The notes under the pieces were generated by a model. That model was not told the origin of the DNA, did no database searches, and saw nothing but the letters and a program-made list of their open reading frames with translations. Shown here piece after piece: positions 38,312 through 46,276 of a stretch of DNA of 64,000 nt (position 1 is its first letter; every line of letters begins with the position of its first letter). Position numbers and translations under genes: made by a program. This stretch comes from Rubripirellula lacrimiformis (GTDB taxonomy: Bacteria > Planctomycetota > Planctomycetia > Pirellulales > Pirellulaceae). The DNA lies in NCBI RefSeq assembly GCF_007741535.1, contig NZ_CP036525.1, forward strand, positions 4,278,001 through 4,342,000, written 5' to 3'.

Positions 38312-38860
38312 CTAAGCGGCCTTTTTGTGCTGGCTGGCCATCACGAACACGCGGCTCCGATCGAACGCTTGGCCGCTGTTGTACCAGCCGTAAAACATTT
38401 TCAGGATCTTGCGCATCACGCAGACGCTCGCTTTCTGTCCGGGCACCGTCAGCACCGCTCGCGGATCTCTGGCGTCCGTCTTGCCATGATCGCCGAACTG
38501 AATCGCTCGGAACTTGGCGACCGCCTCGCCATGAACGAGGCATGTTCGCATGGCCATGCTTGTTGTCAATTGCAACAAGCGGCGGTGATAGACACCGGTC
38601 GACTCACAGATGACGCGAACTTCATCGTAGCCATGCTCGGCTGCTTCGTCGCGGATGTGCCGGAGCGTCTTGCGAATCTCACCGCTGGTGTTCTCACACT
38701 GGTCGCTCAATATCAGACCTGGCAGTTCCATCGCCCAGTGCAGCGAATCGCTGCCGACGTCAAACGCGACATTCACGAGCCGCAGCGAAGTGGAATCGGC
38801 CTGGCTCGAATTGAATCGATTTCTTGCTTTTGTCGAGGTCGAGAGTGTTGTAGAATTCAT
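38312..38860 (-). pseudogene. Internally deleted IS110-family transposase
   Basis: About 182 aa instead of 320-500. The N-terminal DEDD RuvC-like domain is recognisable: NVAFDVGSDSLHWAMELPG, VICESTGVYHRRLLQL, HGKTDARD. It then jumps to a short IS110-type tail (MRKILKMFYGWYNSGQAFDR). The whole helix-hairpin-helix and serine-containing C-terminal domain is missing, so it is not functional. It is unrelated at sequence level to the complete IS110-type gene at 61761-63230. Confidence 0.78.
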
Positions 38861-39001
38861 CTGGCTTCTTTCGCATGTATTGTCGAACCGCGGTGTCCGC
38901 ATCGTCGGTTACGACCGTTAAACAGTTGAGCGAGTCCTCGTGACTCGGCTCGTTTACTACAGCGAGAGAAGCCATTTTCGTTTCTCAACTCGAACAAGTC
39001 C

Positions 39002-39090
39002 ACCTAAGAGTATGTGCACCACAGTCGGCGAATTTAATTTGTTTTGATTTCACGTCACCCGCGCCGACGAGGTGACCACTGCCGTTATCC
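39002..39090 (+). other. attC site with decayed R''
   Basis: TGTGCACCACAGTCGGCG and CGCCGACGAGGTGACC form the arms, and R' GTTATCC is at 39084. At the expected R'' position stands ACCTAAG, with no AAC triplet. The spacing gives 89 bp like the other sites. Confidence 0.65.
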
Positions 39091-39131
39091 AGCTCAAAAG
39101 CAGCTCTTTTGGAAAGTCGTGGCAACTCAAA

Positions 39132-39356
39132 ATGAATGTTGTACTCGAGAAGTTTGATTCTGGGTGGGTTGGTTTGTCACTCGCGCTTGGGCGTTCGGAA
39201 ATCGACGTGCTGATTCAGAAATTGAACGAACTGAAATCTGGCGAACTTGACCACTTCCACTTCCGATGTGATAACTTTGACGCCAGCGAAGGCGTTGCTG
39301 ATTTTGAAATTACAACAAGTGGCGCTGGCGATGTGAATAACTTGATAATTGAATGA
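39132..39356 (+). CDS. Cassette protein, 74 aa, unassigned
   Basis: Starts MNVVLEKFDSGWVGLSLALG. A GTG at 39072 would lie within the preceding attC, so the ATG at 39132 is preferred. It contains LGRSEIDVLIQKLNELKSG and DHFHFRCDNFD, loosely like small Imm32-type immunity proteins; this is suggestive only. The cassette starts TTATCC at 39085, and its own attC has been lost to the IS91-type remnant that follows. Confidence 0.5.
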   Translation: MNVVLEKFDSGWVGLSLALGRSEIDVLIQKLNELKSGELDHFHFRCDNFDASEGVADFEITTSGAGDVNNLIIE

Positions 39357-39431
39357 CGCGATAAGGACCGCCATGTAGCATGTATGGCCGACTCATCAAT
39401 TTTGGTGCGGTGCGAGCCGACGCTGGATCTC

Positions 39432-40227
39432 CAATAAGGATTTGACATCGCGAGCTTGCGAGCCGATGTTCAAGTCGTTTGTTCAAGAAGCACGGAGGTT
39501 AGCGCCGGTGGTTACTTGGGTTTTGCTTCCGGTTGCGTCTTCGTGTCGAGTTCCCACGTCGTCATTGGCGAGATTGCTGGGCCAGTTTCTGGTTCGTCTT
39601 CCGCTGATGTTGATGATATTGGCCGCAGTTCAGTGCTCCTGAGCATCGTTGATGCTGGGTTTTCTCGATCGTTATTGACGTTGCCGCGCACCTTCAGCCC
39701 CCGCCCTCCCGGTGACGCTTCGAATGATTCATGACGCTGCTTTGAAGTTCTCATTTATCCACTGTCGAAATATGTCAGCGAATGTTCGGGGATGATCCCG
39801 TCCGATTGCAGCGACTCGTAGGTCACCTCCACCACCCGCAACTGGCCGCCACAGACGGCACACCGAAGCGGCGCGGTCAGTGGTTTCTCTTGCGGTGCGT
39901 GACTTTCTTGCCCAGCTTCATCGTTCCGGTGATCTTGGAGATGGCTTCCTGAACGGTCGTTTCAGACATCGGGTTCTTGGCCGTGCTGATCTCGTGCTTG
40001 GCCAGTGAGTGCCCGCGTCGATTGCCGGGGAACAGCAACGACGGATGCCGGTGCGTGCACCAATAGCTTCGCAACAACTTCAGCGTTGAAGGTGGCAGCG
40101 GCAGTAAGCGATCTTTGGCTCCTTTCCCGCGATGGATGTGAGCGAACCCGCGAGCGGCATCGATGTCACCAACCTGCAAGCTCAACGCTTCGTTGAGCCG
40201 CAGTCCCATGGTGTAAACCGTCCAAAA
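39432..40227 (-). mobile_element. Deleted IS91-type element (remnant, copy 2)
   Basis: From CAATAAGGATTTGACATCGC onward the sequence matches the element at 52363-54967. It retains the 3' flank and the last ~50 codons of the transposase (39739-39890). Then, at a shared GCGTG, it jumps to the C-terminal part of the accompanying tyrosine recombinase (39890-40227; WTVYTMGLRLNEALSLQVG is recognisable). About 1.25 kb has been lost between them. The left junction reads ATCTC rather than GAAC. Confidence 0.85.
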
Positions 40228-40439
40228 TTGTCACGGGGCGCTCGAAAAGGGACCACCTGTGGGCGCCTAAAACGCCCCCCACCCAAATGGATAACGCAAG
40301 CCAATTCGTTTTTTGGATTTACAGCCCGTTGCCCCGTCCTCGGGGCTTTAAATCCGAAGAACGAATTTGCGGACACACCTCAAATGGGTGGGGGCACGAA
40401 AAGCGCCCATTGCTGGTCCCATCGAGGCGCCCCGTGACA
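40228..40439. mobile_element. 212-bp palindromic MITE
   Basis: The ends TTGTCACGGGGCGC and GCGCCCCGTGACA are inverted repeats. The inverted symmetry continues inward (GGGACCA, GGGCGC, CCCCACCCA, ATTCGTT, GGATTTA) to a centre near 40338 at GCCCCGTCCTCGGGGC. CCAAAA at 40222-40227 and 40440-40445 is a likely 6-bp target duplication. It encodes nothing and would need a transposase supplied in trans. Confidence 0.8.
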
Positions 40440-41052
40440 CCAAAAAGAAGAGCAATGCTGCCAGAGCTTGGTTTTGCGTCCCCGCAGTAACTTCACCGAC
40501 GACTGCTAGCTCGGTTAGGAAATGCCCAATTTCGGGCTCGCCATATTTGTCCACATTTTCGTCGTCCAAGTGGCGAATGAAACGAACGAGCCATCCGACG
40601 TAGGCCTGTTCGGTGGACTTTGGGTGATGGAGCACCCGCATTCGCGCTCGCATTTTGCGTACAGCTGCGGGTTCATTCGGATCGATCAGTCCTGGCAAGC
40701 CTTCGCCAGGCATACCGCCTCCATTCTCGACTGCCACCCCGGCGCGCTTTTCAAGTTCAGCGAGCTCACCAAGCTTCTGTTTGAAATGAACGAAATCCAC
40801 CTCGTCATTGCGTAAGACGAGCGCTTGGTACCACTCGACCGCTCGGGCCGCCTGCAATCGCTGCCAGGCTGGCACGCCCCGATCGCGGAGAGAACGGAGG
40901 AACGCGAGCACCCGGGACGTCTCAACTTTCAGAGGCTCACCGTCATCTTGCTGTAGTCTTGCGTATTCATCGAACCATTGCGGCATCCATGCCAAATCAT
41001 TGGGATGCAGCTGGGCACGGCTCAATCGTTGACGAAACAGCTCAACAGACAT
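40440..41052 (-). pseudogene. Second IntI-like integrase, N-terminal part only
   Basis: About 200 residues from the ATG at 41052 (MSVELFRQRLSRAQLHPNDL). An N-terminal extension of about 120 aa precedes the SAM-like domain: STEQAYVGWLVRFIRHLDDE, EIGHFLTELAVVGEVTAGTQ and NQALAALLFF, typical of integron integrases. All catalytic residues are absent. After LLFF the frame enters the MITE and then, beyond it, recombinase sequence of the IS91 remnant in another frame. The gene points away from the long cassette array, as an integron integrase should. Confidence 0.75.
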
Positions 41053-41299
41053 TGGAACATCCTCAGCGAAAGGCACCTCGCATCAGTGAACGTGCGTTCT
41101 ATCCCCCGCGGAGGGGCAAGGCAAGCAAAAAGTGCTTTGAATCAGAAAAGTTCAATCGAGATTCGGTTCTCTCTTCCCCCTCGCTCGGGCTAAGCGTATT
41201 ATGCACGGGTCAGCCGGGCATAAAAGCCTTTATCCTCGCCTGACCCAGGCTGTAAAATGTTTAGACCCCGTGTGAGGCGGGGATAATTAATCGTTCCCC
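41053..41299 (+). other. Candidate second attI region
   Basis: 240 bp between the start of the second IntI-like gene and the first R' (AATTAATCGTTCCCC, GTTCCCC at 41293). It holds two inverted repeats, GGGTCAG...CTGACCC (41209-41246) and CCCCGTGTGAGGCGGGG (about 41267-41283). The repeats of the first attI are not obvious, so the call rests on position. Confidence 0.45.
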
Positions 41300-41378
41300 A
41301 GCAGATGCGCGCCCTCTTTCGATCGTTGCCGTGCCTTTGGTTGCAACTTCTTTCCTTGCACCATTGGACGCAACCCGC

Positions 41379-41774
41379 ATGCGACGCACCGAGTATTTGT
41401 TTGACCTCGCCGATTGGCTCACTGATCCACCGAGCGGTGGCCCGATCCAAATGTGGGTTGTTGGTGCGGGGCTTTCCGCGTTGGTTTCGCTTTACGGGAT
41501 TTTATGCTGCCTGACGCAACGTGCGACGACCCTCAACATCACAATGCGAGGCTTTCAACCAATCGGACGCGGGCTCTGGCTTGAAATCTCTGGCATACAT
41601 GCGATCACGTTTGGCTTCGTCATCGTGTGCATTGGTCTGTTCATGCATTTCCAATGGTTCTGGGGCAACCACAAGCGACTATTTCCATTTCACGAAGTCG
41701 CCAAGTACTGCGCGGCGTTAGGCCTTGTTGTTGCCATTCTCGCACATGCCTACACTATGATTACCCAGACATGA
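41379..41774 (+). CDS. Cassette: membrane protein, 131 aa
   Basis: Starts MRRTEYLFDLADWLTDPPSG; a GTG at 41331 would add 16 residues. Three hydrophobic segments are visible (VVGAGLSALVSLYGILCCL, AITFGFVIVCIGLFMHF, AALGLVVAILAHAYTMI). The family is not recognised. The cassette runs from TTCCCC (41294) to R'' GGGGAAC (41782), exactly complementary. Confidence 0.65.
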   Translation: MRRTEYLFDLADWLTDPPSGGPIQMWVVGAGLSALVSLYGILCCLTQRATTLNITMRGFQPIGRGLWLEISGIHAITFGFVIVCIGLFMHFQWFWGNHKRLFPFHEVAKYCAALGLVVAILAHAYTMITQT

Positions 41775-41781
41775 ATGAGGC

Positions 41782-41872
41782 GGGGAACAAAGCCGTGAAC
41801 CGGAGCGGCGAAGTCGAGCGATTTTACAATGGACTATCTTTCGTCGCCGCCCGGTTACGGCAGACGTTCCCC
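41782..41872 (+). other. attC site (91 bp)
   Basis: R'' GGGGAAC, left arm GTGAACCGGAGCGGCGA, right arm TCGCCGCCCGGTTACGG, R' GTTCCCC at 41866, followed by GACTGAA. Confidence 0.9.
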
Positions 41873-41884
41873 GACTGAAGCATT

Positions 41885-42358
41885 ATGACACTAAACGCAA
41901 TGCAGACCTGGCCGCTTCTCATAGCGTCCGCGTTCCCTGCCACGCTGCAGTCCGCCGAGCCCAAGGCATCCCCCAAGTTCCCCGCTGCGATTCGCACCGT
42001 TGAATCCAAGCCGGAATCGCTGACGAACTTCACTGTTCGGCTAACAGCCGATCGTGGCGTCGACATCTATGCACACAACCCAAAGAACGACGCCTGGAAA
42101 CACGTCGCCGCGACACTGACTATCCACGACGCGAACGGCGACACTGTAGACGCACGCGTCACATATCCCGATGGAACAAAGATCGAATCCGGATTTCTTG
42201 GCGATCTATACGTCTACCGCAACTCGGTTGACATTGTCCTCGCAATCGCCGACGGCACTGTCAAGCTTCCACTCTCATTGACGCTTGAGGGTGCTGGATA
42301 CAACCGCCTTCGATATTACTGTCTCGGAAAAATGAAACTGCAGGCCGTTCACAAGTAG
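41885..42358 (+). CDS. Cassette: exported 157-aa protein
   Basis: The N-terminus MTLNAMQTWPLLIASAFPAT is a weak signal peptide, followed by a predicted beta-sandwich-like body with several Thr/Asp-rich strands (FTVRLTADRGVDIYAHNP, VDARVTYPDGTKIESGFLGD). No family was recognised. The cassette starts TTCCCC (41867) and ends with R'' GGGGAAC (42370). Confidence 0.6.
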   Translation: MTLNAMQTWPLLIASAFPATLQSAEPKASPKFPAAIRTVESKPESLTNFTVRLTADRGVDIYAHNPKNDAWKHVAATLTIHDANGDTVDARVTYPDGTKIESGFLGDLYVYRNSVDIVLAIADGTVKLPLSLTLEGAGYNRLRYYCLGKMKLQAVHK

Positions 42359-42369
42359 CCAACAATCGC

Positions 42370-42458
42370 GGGGAACCATGCCGTGCACCGGAGTACGGCA
42401 TCGCGCGTTTACTAATGGGAGATCAACTCGCCGTACCCGGTGACGGCGGCCGTTCGCC
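42370..42458 (+). other. attC site (89 bp)
   Basis: R'' GGGGAAC, left arm CCGTGCACCGGAGTACGGC, right arm GCCGTACCCGGTGACGG, R' GTTCGCC at 42452. Very similar to the site at 43533. Confidence 0.9.
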
Positions 42459-42465
42459 GACAAAA

Positions 42466-42933
42466 GTGCCTGTTTTGACCGAGATCCAACCGAACGACTA
42501 TGCATCGGCGTTGGATGCGGCAATCGCAAGCCGTTGGTACCTTTTGACGTTCCTGCTTCCGGCATTGGTTTACTTGGCCCCCGCTGTAGTTCGGTGGCGA
42601 TACATCTTGTGGCTCATACCAATTGCTTTCATTGCCTCATGCGTCGGGTACTTCGTCTACTGGCGCTCCATCGATTGGGCGTTGATGGACTACTATCGAC
42701 GGACCGGGTACTTCAACTCAGCTGACACCTGGTACGTCTTCATGCCGATCTTTCGCGGTATTCCGAACGTTTTGGTTGCTACAACCATCTGCACGCTCGT
42801 AGGATGGGGGATCTCGCGTCGCCCGAAACGGCGAACAGAGTTAAGCATCGCACCGACAGCACCTCCCGGATCACGTGAACCCGTCAATGCGACCGGCAAT
42901 CCATACGAAGCTCCTCGCACAATGCCCGAATAG
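42466..42933 (+). CDS. Cassette: three-helix membrane protein with NPYEAP tail
   Basis: 155 aa from the GTG at 42466, 13 bases inside the cassette. The ATG at 42415 lies in the previous attC and cannot travel with the cassette. Hydrophobic segments are YLLTFLLPALVYLAPAVV, ILWLIPIAFIASCVGYFVY and VLVATTICTLVGWGI. The C-terminus ends NPYEAPRTMPE, a motif frequent in planctomycete proteins. Cassette start TTCGCC complements its R'' GGCGAAC at 42935. Confidence 0.6.
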   Translation: MPVLTEIQPNDYASALDAAIASRWYLLTFLLPALVYLAPAVVRWRYILWLIPIAFIASCVGYFVYWRSIDWALMDYYRRTGYFNSADTWYVFMPIFRGIPNVLVATTICTLVGWGISRRPKRRTELSIAPTAPPGSREPVNATGNPYEAPRTMPE

Positions 42934-42934
42934 C

Positions 42935-43025
42935 GGCGAACCATCCGATGCACCCGAGTCGCCGAGTCGGGCGTTTTGACAATGGAAGATCTCTCGCGGC
43001 GACCGGGTGATCGGTAACGTTCCCC
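42935..43025 (+). other. attC site (91 bp)
   Basis: R'' GGCGAAC, left arm GATGCACCCGAGTCGCCGAG, right arm TCGCGGCGACCGGGTGATC, R' GTTCCCC at 43019 followed by GACTGAA. Confidence 0.9.
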
Positions 43026-43058
43026 GACTGAATTCGAGACCGTTGCGACAACGTTTGA

Positions 43059-43520
43059 ATGATCGACGAATCTGACTCTGAGCTGGTGGGTGATACGGTC
43101 GAGCGGATACTGGACCTTCACGGTAACCAACTCGATATTTACTCGATTCCGAAACCGCACCAGATCGTGCTGACAGTTAACCAAGCACACGCTCGTATAA
43201 CGAACGGCGGATTCCAATTCCTGCTCGAACGAGAAGACGCTGATTTCAACCTCTGCACTCTCATGGCCGAATCACATGCAACGATCGGCGCTGAACGGGG
43301 ACACCGAGCATTCTCCAAATTTCTTCGTGGCATTCTCTGGATTCGTCCCACGTCCGCGATCTCACGACCGTTCAACAAACTTCGGTTGCCACTCTCGGTT
43401 ATCAAGGCGTTCCTTGGATTCGAGACCGCCGACACGCTATACTTTGAATCGTCAGACGAAACGTTCGGGTTTCTCGCTGACTACATTCGATCCAATGCTG
43501 ACGCGTTACCTGCTGGCTAG
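43059..43520 (+). CDS. Cassette: DUF4375-like protein
   Basis: 153 aa, soluble. The stretch VLTVNQAHARITNGGFQFLL resembles the conserved NGGF region of DUF4375, a family often found near toxin or immunity genes. The rest (GAERGHRAFSKFLRGILWI, YFESSDETFGFLADYIRSNA) is compatible in length. The call rests on one motif. Cassette start TTCCCC (43020) matches R'' GGGGAAC (43533). Confidence 0.55.
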   Translation: MIDESDSELVGDTVERILDLHGNQLDIYSIPKPHQIVLTVNQAHARITNGGFQFLLEREDADFNLCTLMAESHATIGAERGHRAFSKFLRGILWIRPTSAISRPFNKLRLPLSVIKAFLGFETADTLYFESSDETFGFLADYIRSNADALPAG

Positions 43521-43532
43521 CGGAGAGATCGC

Positions 43533-43621
43533 GGGGAACCATGCCGTGCACCGGAGCGGCGGCAGCGCGTTTACTGATGGTTGATTTTACTCTCGCCGCC
43601 CGGTGACGGCCGCCGTTCCCC
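43533..43621 (+). other. attC site (89 bp)
   Basis: R'' GGGGAAC, left arm GCCGTGCACCGGAGCGGCGG, right arm TCGCCGCCCGGTGACGGCC, R' GTTCCCC at 43615 followed by GACTGA. A good type example for the array. Confidence 0.92.
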
Positions 43622-43668
43622 GACTGATTTCGCTTCACTCTCTCTCGCGCATGAATGGACACACAACC

Positions 43669-44085
43669 ATGAATCGACTACTTCCTGTTGCATGCATCTT
43701 CGCTCTCGCGTCGTACTGCAATGCGAACGAACCGGCTGAACAACCGGTTACGGAGCAACCAAATTATGCCCAACTTCAGGAGCGAATCGACCAACTTGAA
43801 CGACGCATTGTCGAACTCGAAAGCCAGCGGAAGCCGCACCGCCAATTTGCGCCTCAGGCGACCCAACCGCCAAACGATCATTTTTACCGTACGCCTACAC
43901 CAACGAGTCCACCAATCCGCGACCCGAACTCCACACTGCCTTCGCACCCGACGCCCCATCAACCCGCACAAACACCGCACGGTAATGCGCCGCAAAACTG
44001 GCAGCGATTCAACTTCAACGGGCAGTGGTTCTATATCGTCCCGATCGAGGGTACGAACCCGCCCGCCACATTTCGCAGCCCGTAG
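43669..44085 (+). CDS. Cassette: secreted coiled-coil/Pro-rich protein (family A, member 1)
   Basis: 138 aa from the ATG at 43669; an ATG at 43651 adds six residues. A signal peptide (MNRLLPVACIFALASYCNA) is followed by a short coiled coil (YAQLQERIDQLERRIVELES), a long Pro/Thr/His-rich linker, and a C-terminal motif NWQRFNFNGQWFYIVPI. The same order of parts, with NWQEINYFGQWYYLVPM, occurs in the cassette gene at 55565-56026, so the two are related cassettes of an unnamed family. Cassette start TTCCCC does not match its R'' GGCGAAC perfectly (one mismatch). Confidence 0.65.
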   Translation: MNRLLPVACIFALASYCNANEPAEQPVTEQPNYAQLQERIDQLERRIVELESQRKPHRQFAPQATQPPNDHFYRTPTPTSPPIRDPNSTLPSHPTPHQPAQTPHGNAPQNWQRFNFNGQWFYIVPIEGTNPPATFRSP

Positions 44086-44089
44086 ACGC

Positions 44090-44179
44090 GGCGAACCAAA
44101 CGATGCAACCGAGCGGCGAAGTCGGGCGTCTTGAAGTGGTTAATCTTCCGTCGCCGCCGGCTGATCGTCAACGTTACCC
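44090..44179 (+). other. attC site (90 bp)
   Basis: R'' GGCGAAC, left arm ATGCAACCGAGCGGCGA, right arm TCGCCGCCGGCTGATCG, R' GTTACCC at 44173 followed by GACTAA. Almost identical to the site at 49275-49364 although the cassettes carry different genes. Confidence 0.9.
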
Positions 44180-44207
44180 GACTAAACTTTATGACGCGAA
44201 TCCCCCA

Positions 44208-44546
44208 GTGCTAGGTTGCCTGAAACTGTCAATTGGAGTCCTCGCTACGCTCGGCTGCGTTGCCTCCAGTACGTTCGCCGCATTTTGCTGGTGCATGCGG
44301 AACACATATTTCCGACCTGTCCACACTGCGATGCGACAAAACGCTGGCGATCCTTACTCAATCGCCGTTCAATGTGGCGACGCTTTGGCGGGTGATCTGC
44401 TTGCTGCGTTCTTTGTGCTTGCTGTATGTGGTACGGTACTGCTGGGCGTGGTCGTAACATGTGTGCCCACGATTGACACTGAAACACCCATACACGCGAC
44501 TGAGCGCACGCATGCACGGCAAAACCTGGCCAGAAATCTCGGGTAA
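44208..44546 (+). CDS. Cassette: two-helix membrane protein, 112 aa
   Basis: The frame is open back through the previous attC to 44025, but within the cassette the first usable in-frame start is the GTG at 44208 (then LGCLKLSIGVLATLGC). Two hydrophobic segments are visible: SIGVLATLGCVASSTFAAF and AFFVLAVCGTVLLGVVV. The TAA stop lies in R'' GGGTAAC. No family recognised. Cassette start TTACCC matches the R''. Confidence 0.5.
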   Translation: MLGCLKLSIGVLATLGCVASSTFAAFCWCMRNTYFRPVHTAMRQNAGDPYSIAVQCGDALAGDLLAAFFVLAVCGTVLLGVVVTCVPTIDTETPIHATERTHARQNLARNLG

Positions 44547-44631
44547 CCAATCACATGCACCGAAGTACGCGGTCGGGGCGTTCTACAATGGCACATCAAC
44601 CTCGCGTACTCGGTGATGTGTGACGTTCTGT
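44541..44631 (+). other. attC site (91 bp)
   Basis: R'' GGGTAAC containing the upstream gene's stop, left arm ACATGCACCGAAGTACGCG, right arm CGCGTACTCGGTGATGTG, R' GTTCTGT at 44625. Confidence 0.88.
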
Positions 44632-44650
44632 CAGTCATGAGGAAGAAACT

Positions 44651-45451
44651 ATGCGAAGTGTTTTGATGTTTGCCATCGCGTTGGCATTCACCTTCTTCTC
44701 TGGCATCTCCATCGGTCGGGAGCCATCCCTGCCGAAATCCGCAGAGCTGACGAAAGACGGTGATGGCAATGTCACTGCCGTGCGAATAGCTGGTAAATCG
44801 AACCGTGAACGGATTGACTTACCGCGTGAGGCCGTTGAGGCTCTTTCGAAGCTTACGCATTTGCAATCGCTCTCACTCTGGGGGACAACCGTTGATGATG
44901 ACGACATAGACCATCTAGCTGGCCTCGCAAATCTCCGAACCATTGACCTCACATTCACAGATGTGACGGGCGAGTCGCTACGGGCGCTCTCATCTTTAAA
45001 GAATCTTCTATCTATTCGACTGGAAGGATGCGATGTGAAAGACGAGCATCTTGCCCCCGTGACCGAGATGCCGCAGCTTGCGATGCTGTATTTGGGCCGA
45101 ACGAATGTCACGGACGCTGGCCTTACGCATCTTCGTGGACTCAAAAACCTAAACCTCCTGCAACTCTCCGATTGTACCATCACGGATTCTGGCCTAGCAT
45201 CGCTTGGTGATCTTCCGGTCATCCAGCATCTCTGGCTATCGAAGACGATTCGATACGGTACCGGGGACCGTAGTAACTTGACGGACAACTCGATCGATTA
45301 CTTGGCCTCACTGGACACATTGATTGATTTGCAGATCGCCGATTCACAACTCACCGATGCCGGTTTGGAGCGATTGCGGGATGGCCTACCCAAGGCGAAG
45401 GTCAGCACGGTTCGAACTGGTGTGAGCTACGTCGATCGCAAGAAGCCGTGA
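44651..45451 (+). CDS. Cassette: exported leucine-rich-repeat protein
   Basis: 266 aa. Signal peptide MRSVLMFAIALAFTFFSGIS. At least six leucine-rich repeats of about 23-25 residues follow (LTHLQSLSLWGTTVDDDDID, LANLRTIDLTFTDVTGESL, LKNLLSIRLEGCDVKDEHL, MPQLAMLYLGRTNVTDAGL, LKNLNLLQLSDCTITDSGL), the bacterial type widespread in planctomycetes. It probably binds proteins outside the cytoplasm. The cassette starts with the unusual TTCTGT (44626), and its R'' ACAGAAC (45451) is its exact complement. Confidence 0.82.
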   Translation: MRSVLMFAIALAFTFFSGISIGREPSLPKSAELTKDGDGNVTAVRIAGKSNRERIDLPREAVEALSKLTHLQSLSLWGTTVDDDDIDHLAGLANLRTIDLTFTDVTGESLRALSSLKNLLSIRLEGCDVKDEHLAPVTEMPQLAMLYLGRTNVTDAGLTHLRGLKNLNLLQLSDCTITDSGLASLGDLPVIQHLWLSKTIRYGTGDRSNLTDNSIDYLASLDTLIDLQIADSQLTDAGLERLRDGLPKAKVSTVRTGVSYVDRKKP

Positions 45452-45542
45452 CAGAACCATGGGATGCAACGGAGCGGCGGTGGTGCGTTTTTTGGTGCGT
45501 TCAACGTCAACTCCCGCCGCCCGCTGATCCCAACCGTTCCCC
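45451..45542 (+). other. attC site (92 bp)
   Basis: R'' ACAGAAC, left arm GATGCAACGGAGCGGCGG, right arm CCCGCCGCCCGCTGATC, R' GTTCCCC at 45536 followed by GACTGAA. Confidence 0.88.
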
Positions 45543-45551
45543 GACTGAAGA

Positions 45552-46157
45552 ATGATGCTCTATCTGCGAATCCTCGCCATTGCCGCTGTGGTCTGCGTTC
45601 GCCCTTGCGATGGAGATGATACATCCGTCCCTCGGTACGAAGCGCTCGCCCTAGTCGTTCAGGCCGCGCACACGACAGATCTTCCTGCAATTGACCGTGT
45701 TGAAATTTTTGCATTGTCGTTTGCAGAAGAAGACGGCGATGCCCCCACCGAGTCCAAAGTGTTTCTCGTGCGTCCCGCACCACCGAATGCACTCAATGAT
45801 TCCGTGGCTCTTGCTTCTTCAGAGATCGCGGTACGCTCGCATGCCTCACGGTCCCTCGTCGGCGTAGACGCCAAGCGAATTGCTGATGATTGGCGGTCGC
45901 TGACCTTTGAACCAAATGGTGCATTCTGTCATGTCCCGACGTACGGACTTCGGTTCTTTCGTGACGACAAGCTCATGTTTAGCGTCTCAGTCTGTTGGAA
46001 ATGTCACAATTTCTACATACCCGCGATCGATTCGCAAACTGGTCGGCCGTCCGTTATGCTGTACGGGTTCGACGACAATGCCGCTGCCAAGAAACTACTA
46101 AACGATCTTCGGCGATTGGTCCCGCACCCGAATATTCGACTTCCTCGCCTTCGATGA
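45552..46157 (+). CDS. Cassette: exported protein with CHVP...CWKCHNFY motif
   Basis: 201 aa with a signal peptide (MMLYLRILAIAAVVCV). The C-terminal half contains FCHVPTYGLRFF and SVCWKCHNFYIP. The CWKCH fits CxxCH, but the surrounding conserved pattern is known to me from small planctomycete proteins of unknown function, where the Cys may bind metal rather than haem. Cassette start TTCCCC (45537) and R'' GGGGAAC (46172) match. Confidence 0.62.
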   Translation: MMLYLRILAIAAVVCVRPCDGDDTSVPRYEALALVVQAAHTTDLPAIDRVEIFALSFAEEDGDAPTESKVFLVRPAPPNALNDSVALASSEIAVRSHASRSLVGVDAKRIADDWRSLTFEPNGAFCHVPTYGLRFFRDDKLMFSVSVCWKCHNFYIPAIDSQTGRPSVMLYGFDDNAAAKKLLNDLRRLVPHPNIRLPRLR

Positions 46158-46171
46158 GTGGTCCAGTAAGC

Positions 46172-46261
46172 GGGGAACCAGACGATGCACGTGAGTCGCC
46201 GAGCTGAGTTAATTGAAGTGGTGAGTCGTTCGCGGCGGCCACGTGATCGTTACCGTTATCC
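46172..46261 (+). other. attC site (90 bp)
   Basis: R'' GGGGAAC, left arm GATGCACGTGAGTCGCCGA, right arm TCGCGGCGGCCACGTGATC, R' GTTATCC at 46255 followed by GACTAA. Confidence 0.9.
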
Positions 46262-46276
46262 GACTAAAGCGACTCG

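Noticed and set aside
39456-39734. Plus-strand 92-aa frame, with twin at 52387-52665
   Set aside because: Both are in the 3' flank of the IS91-type element on the strand opposite to its genes. The two copies differ by many amino-acid changes, so coding pressure is not evident.
42415-44208. ATG starts at 42415, 43603 and 44025 for cassette genes
   Set aside because: They lie upstream of the cassette boundary, within or before the attC of the previous cassette, so they cannot belong to the cassette.
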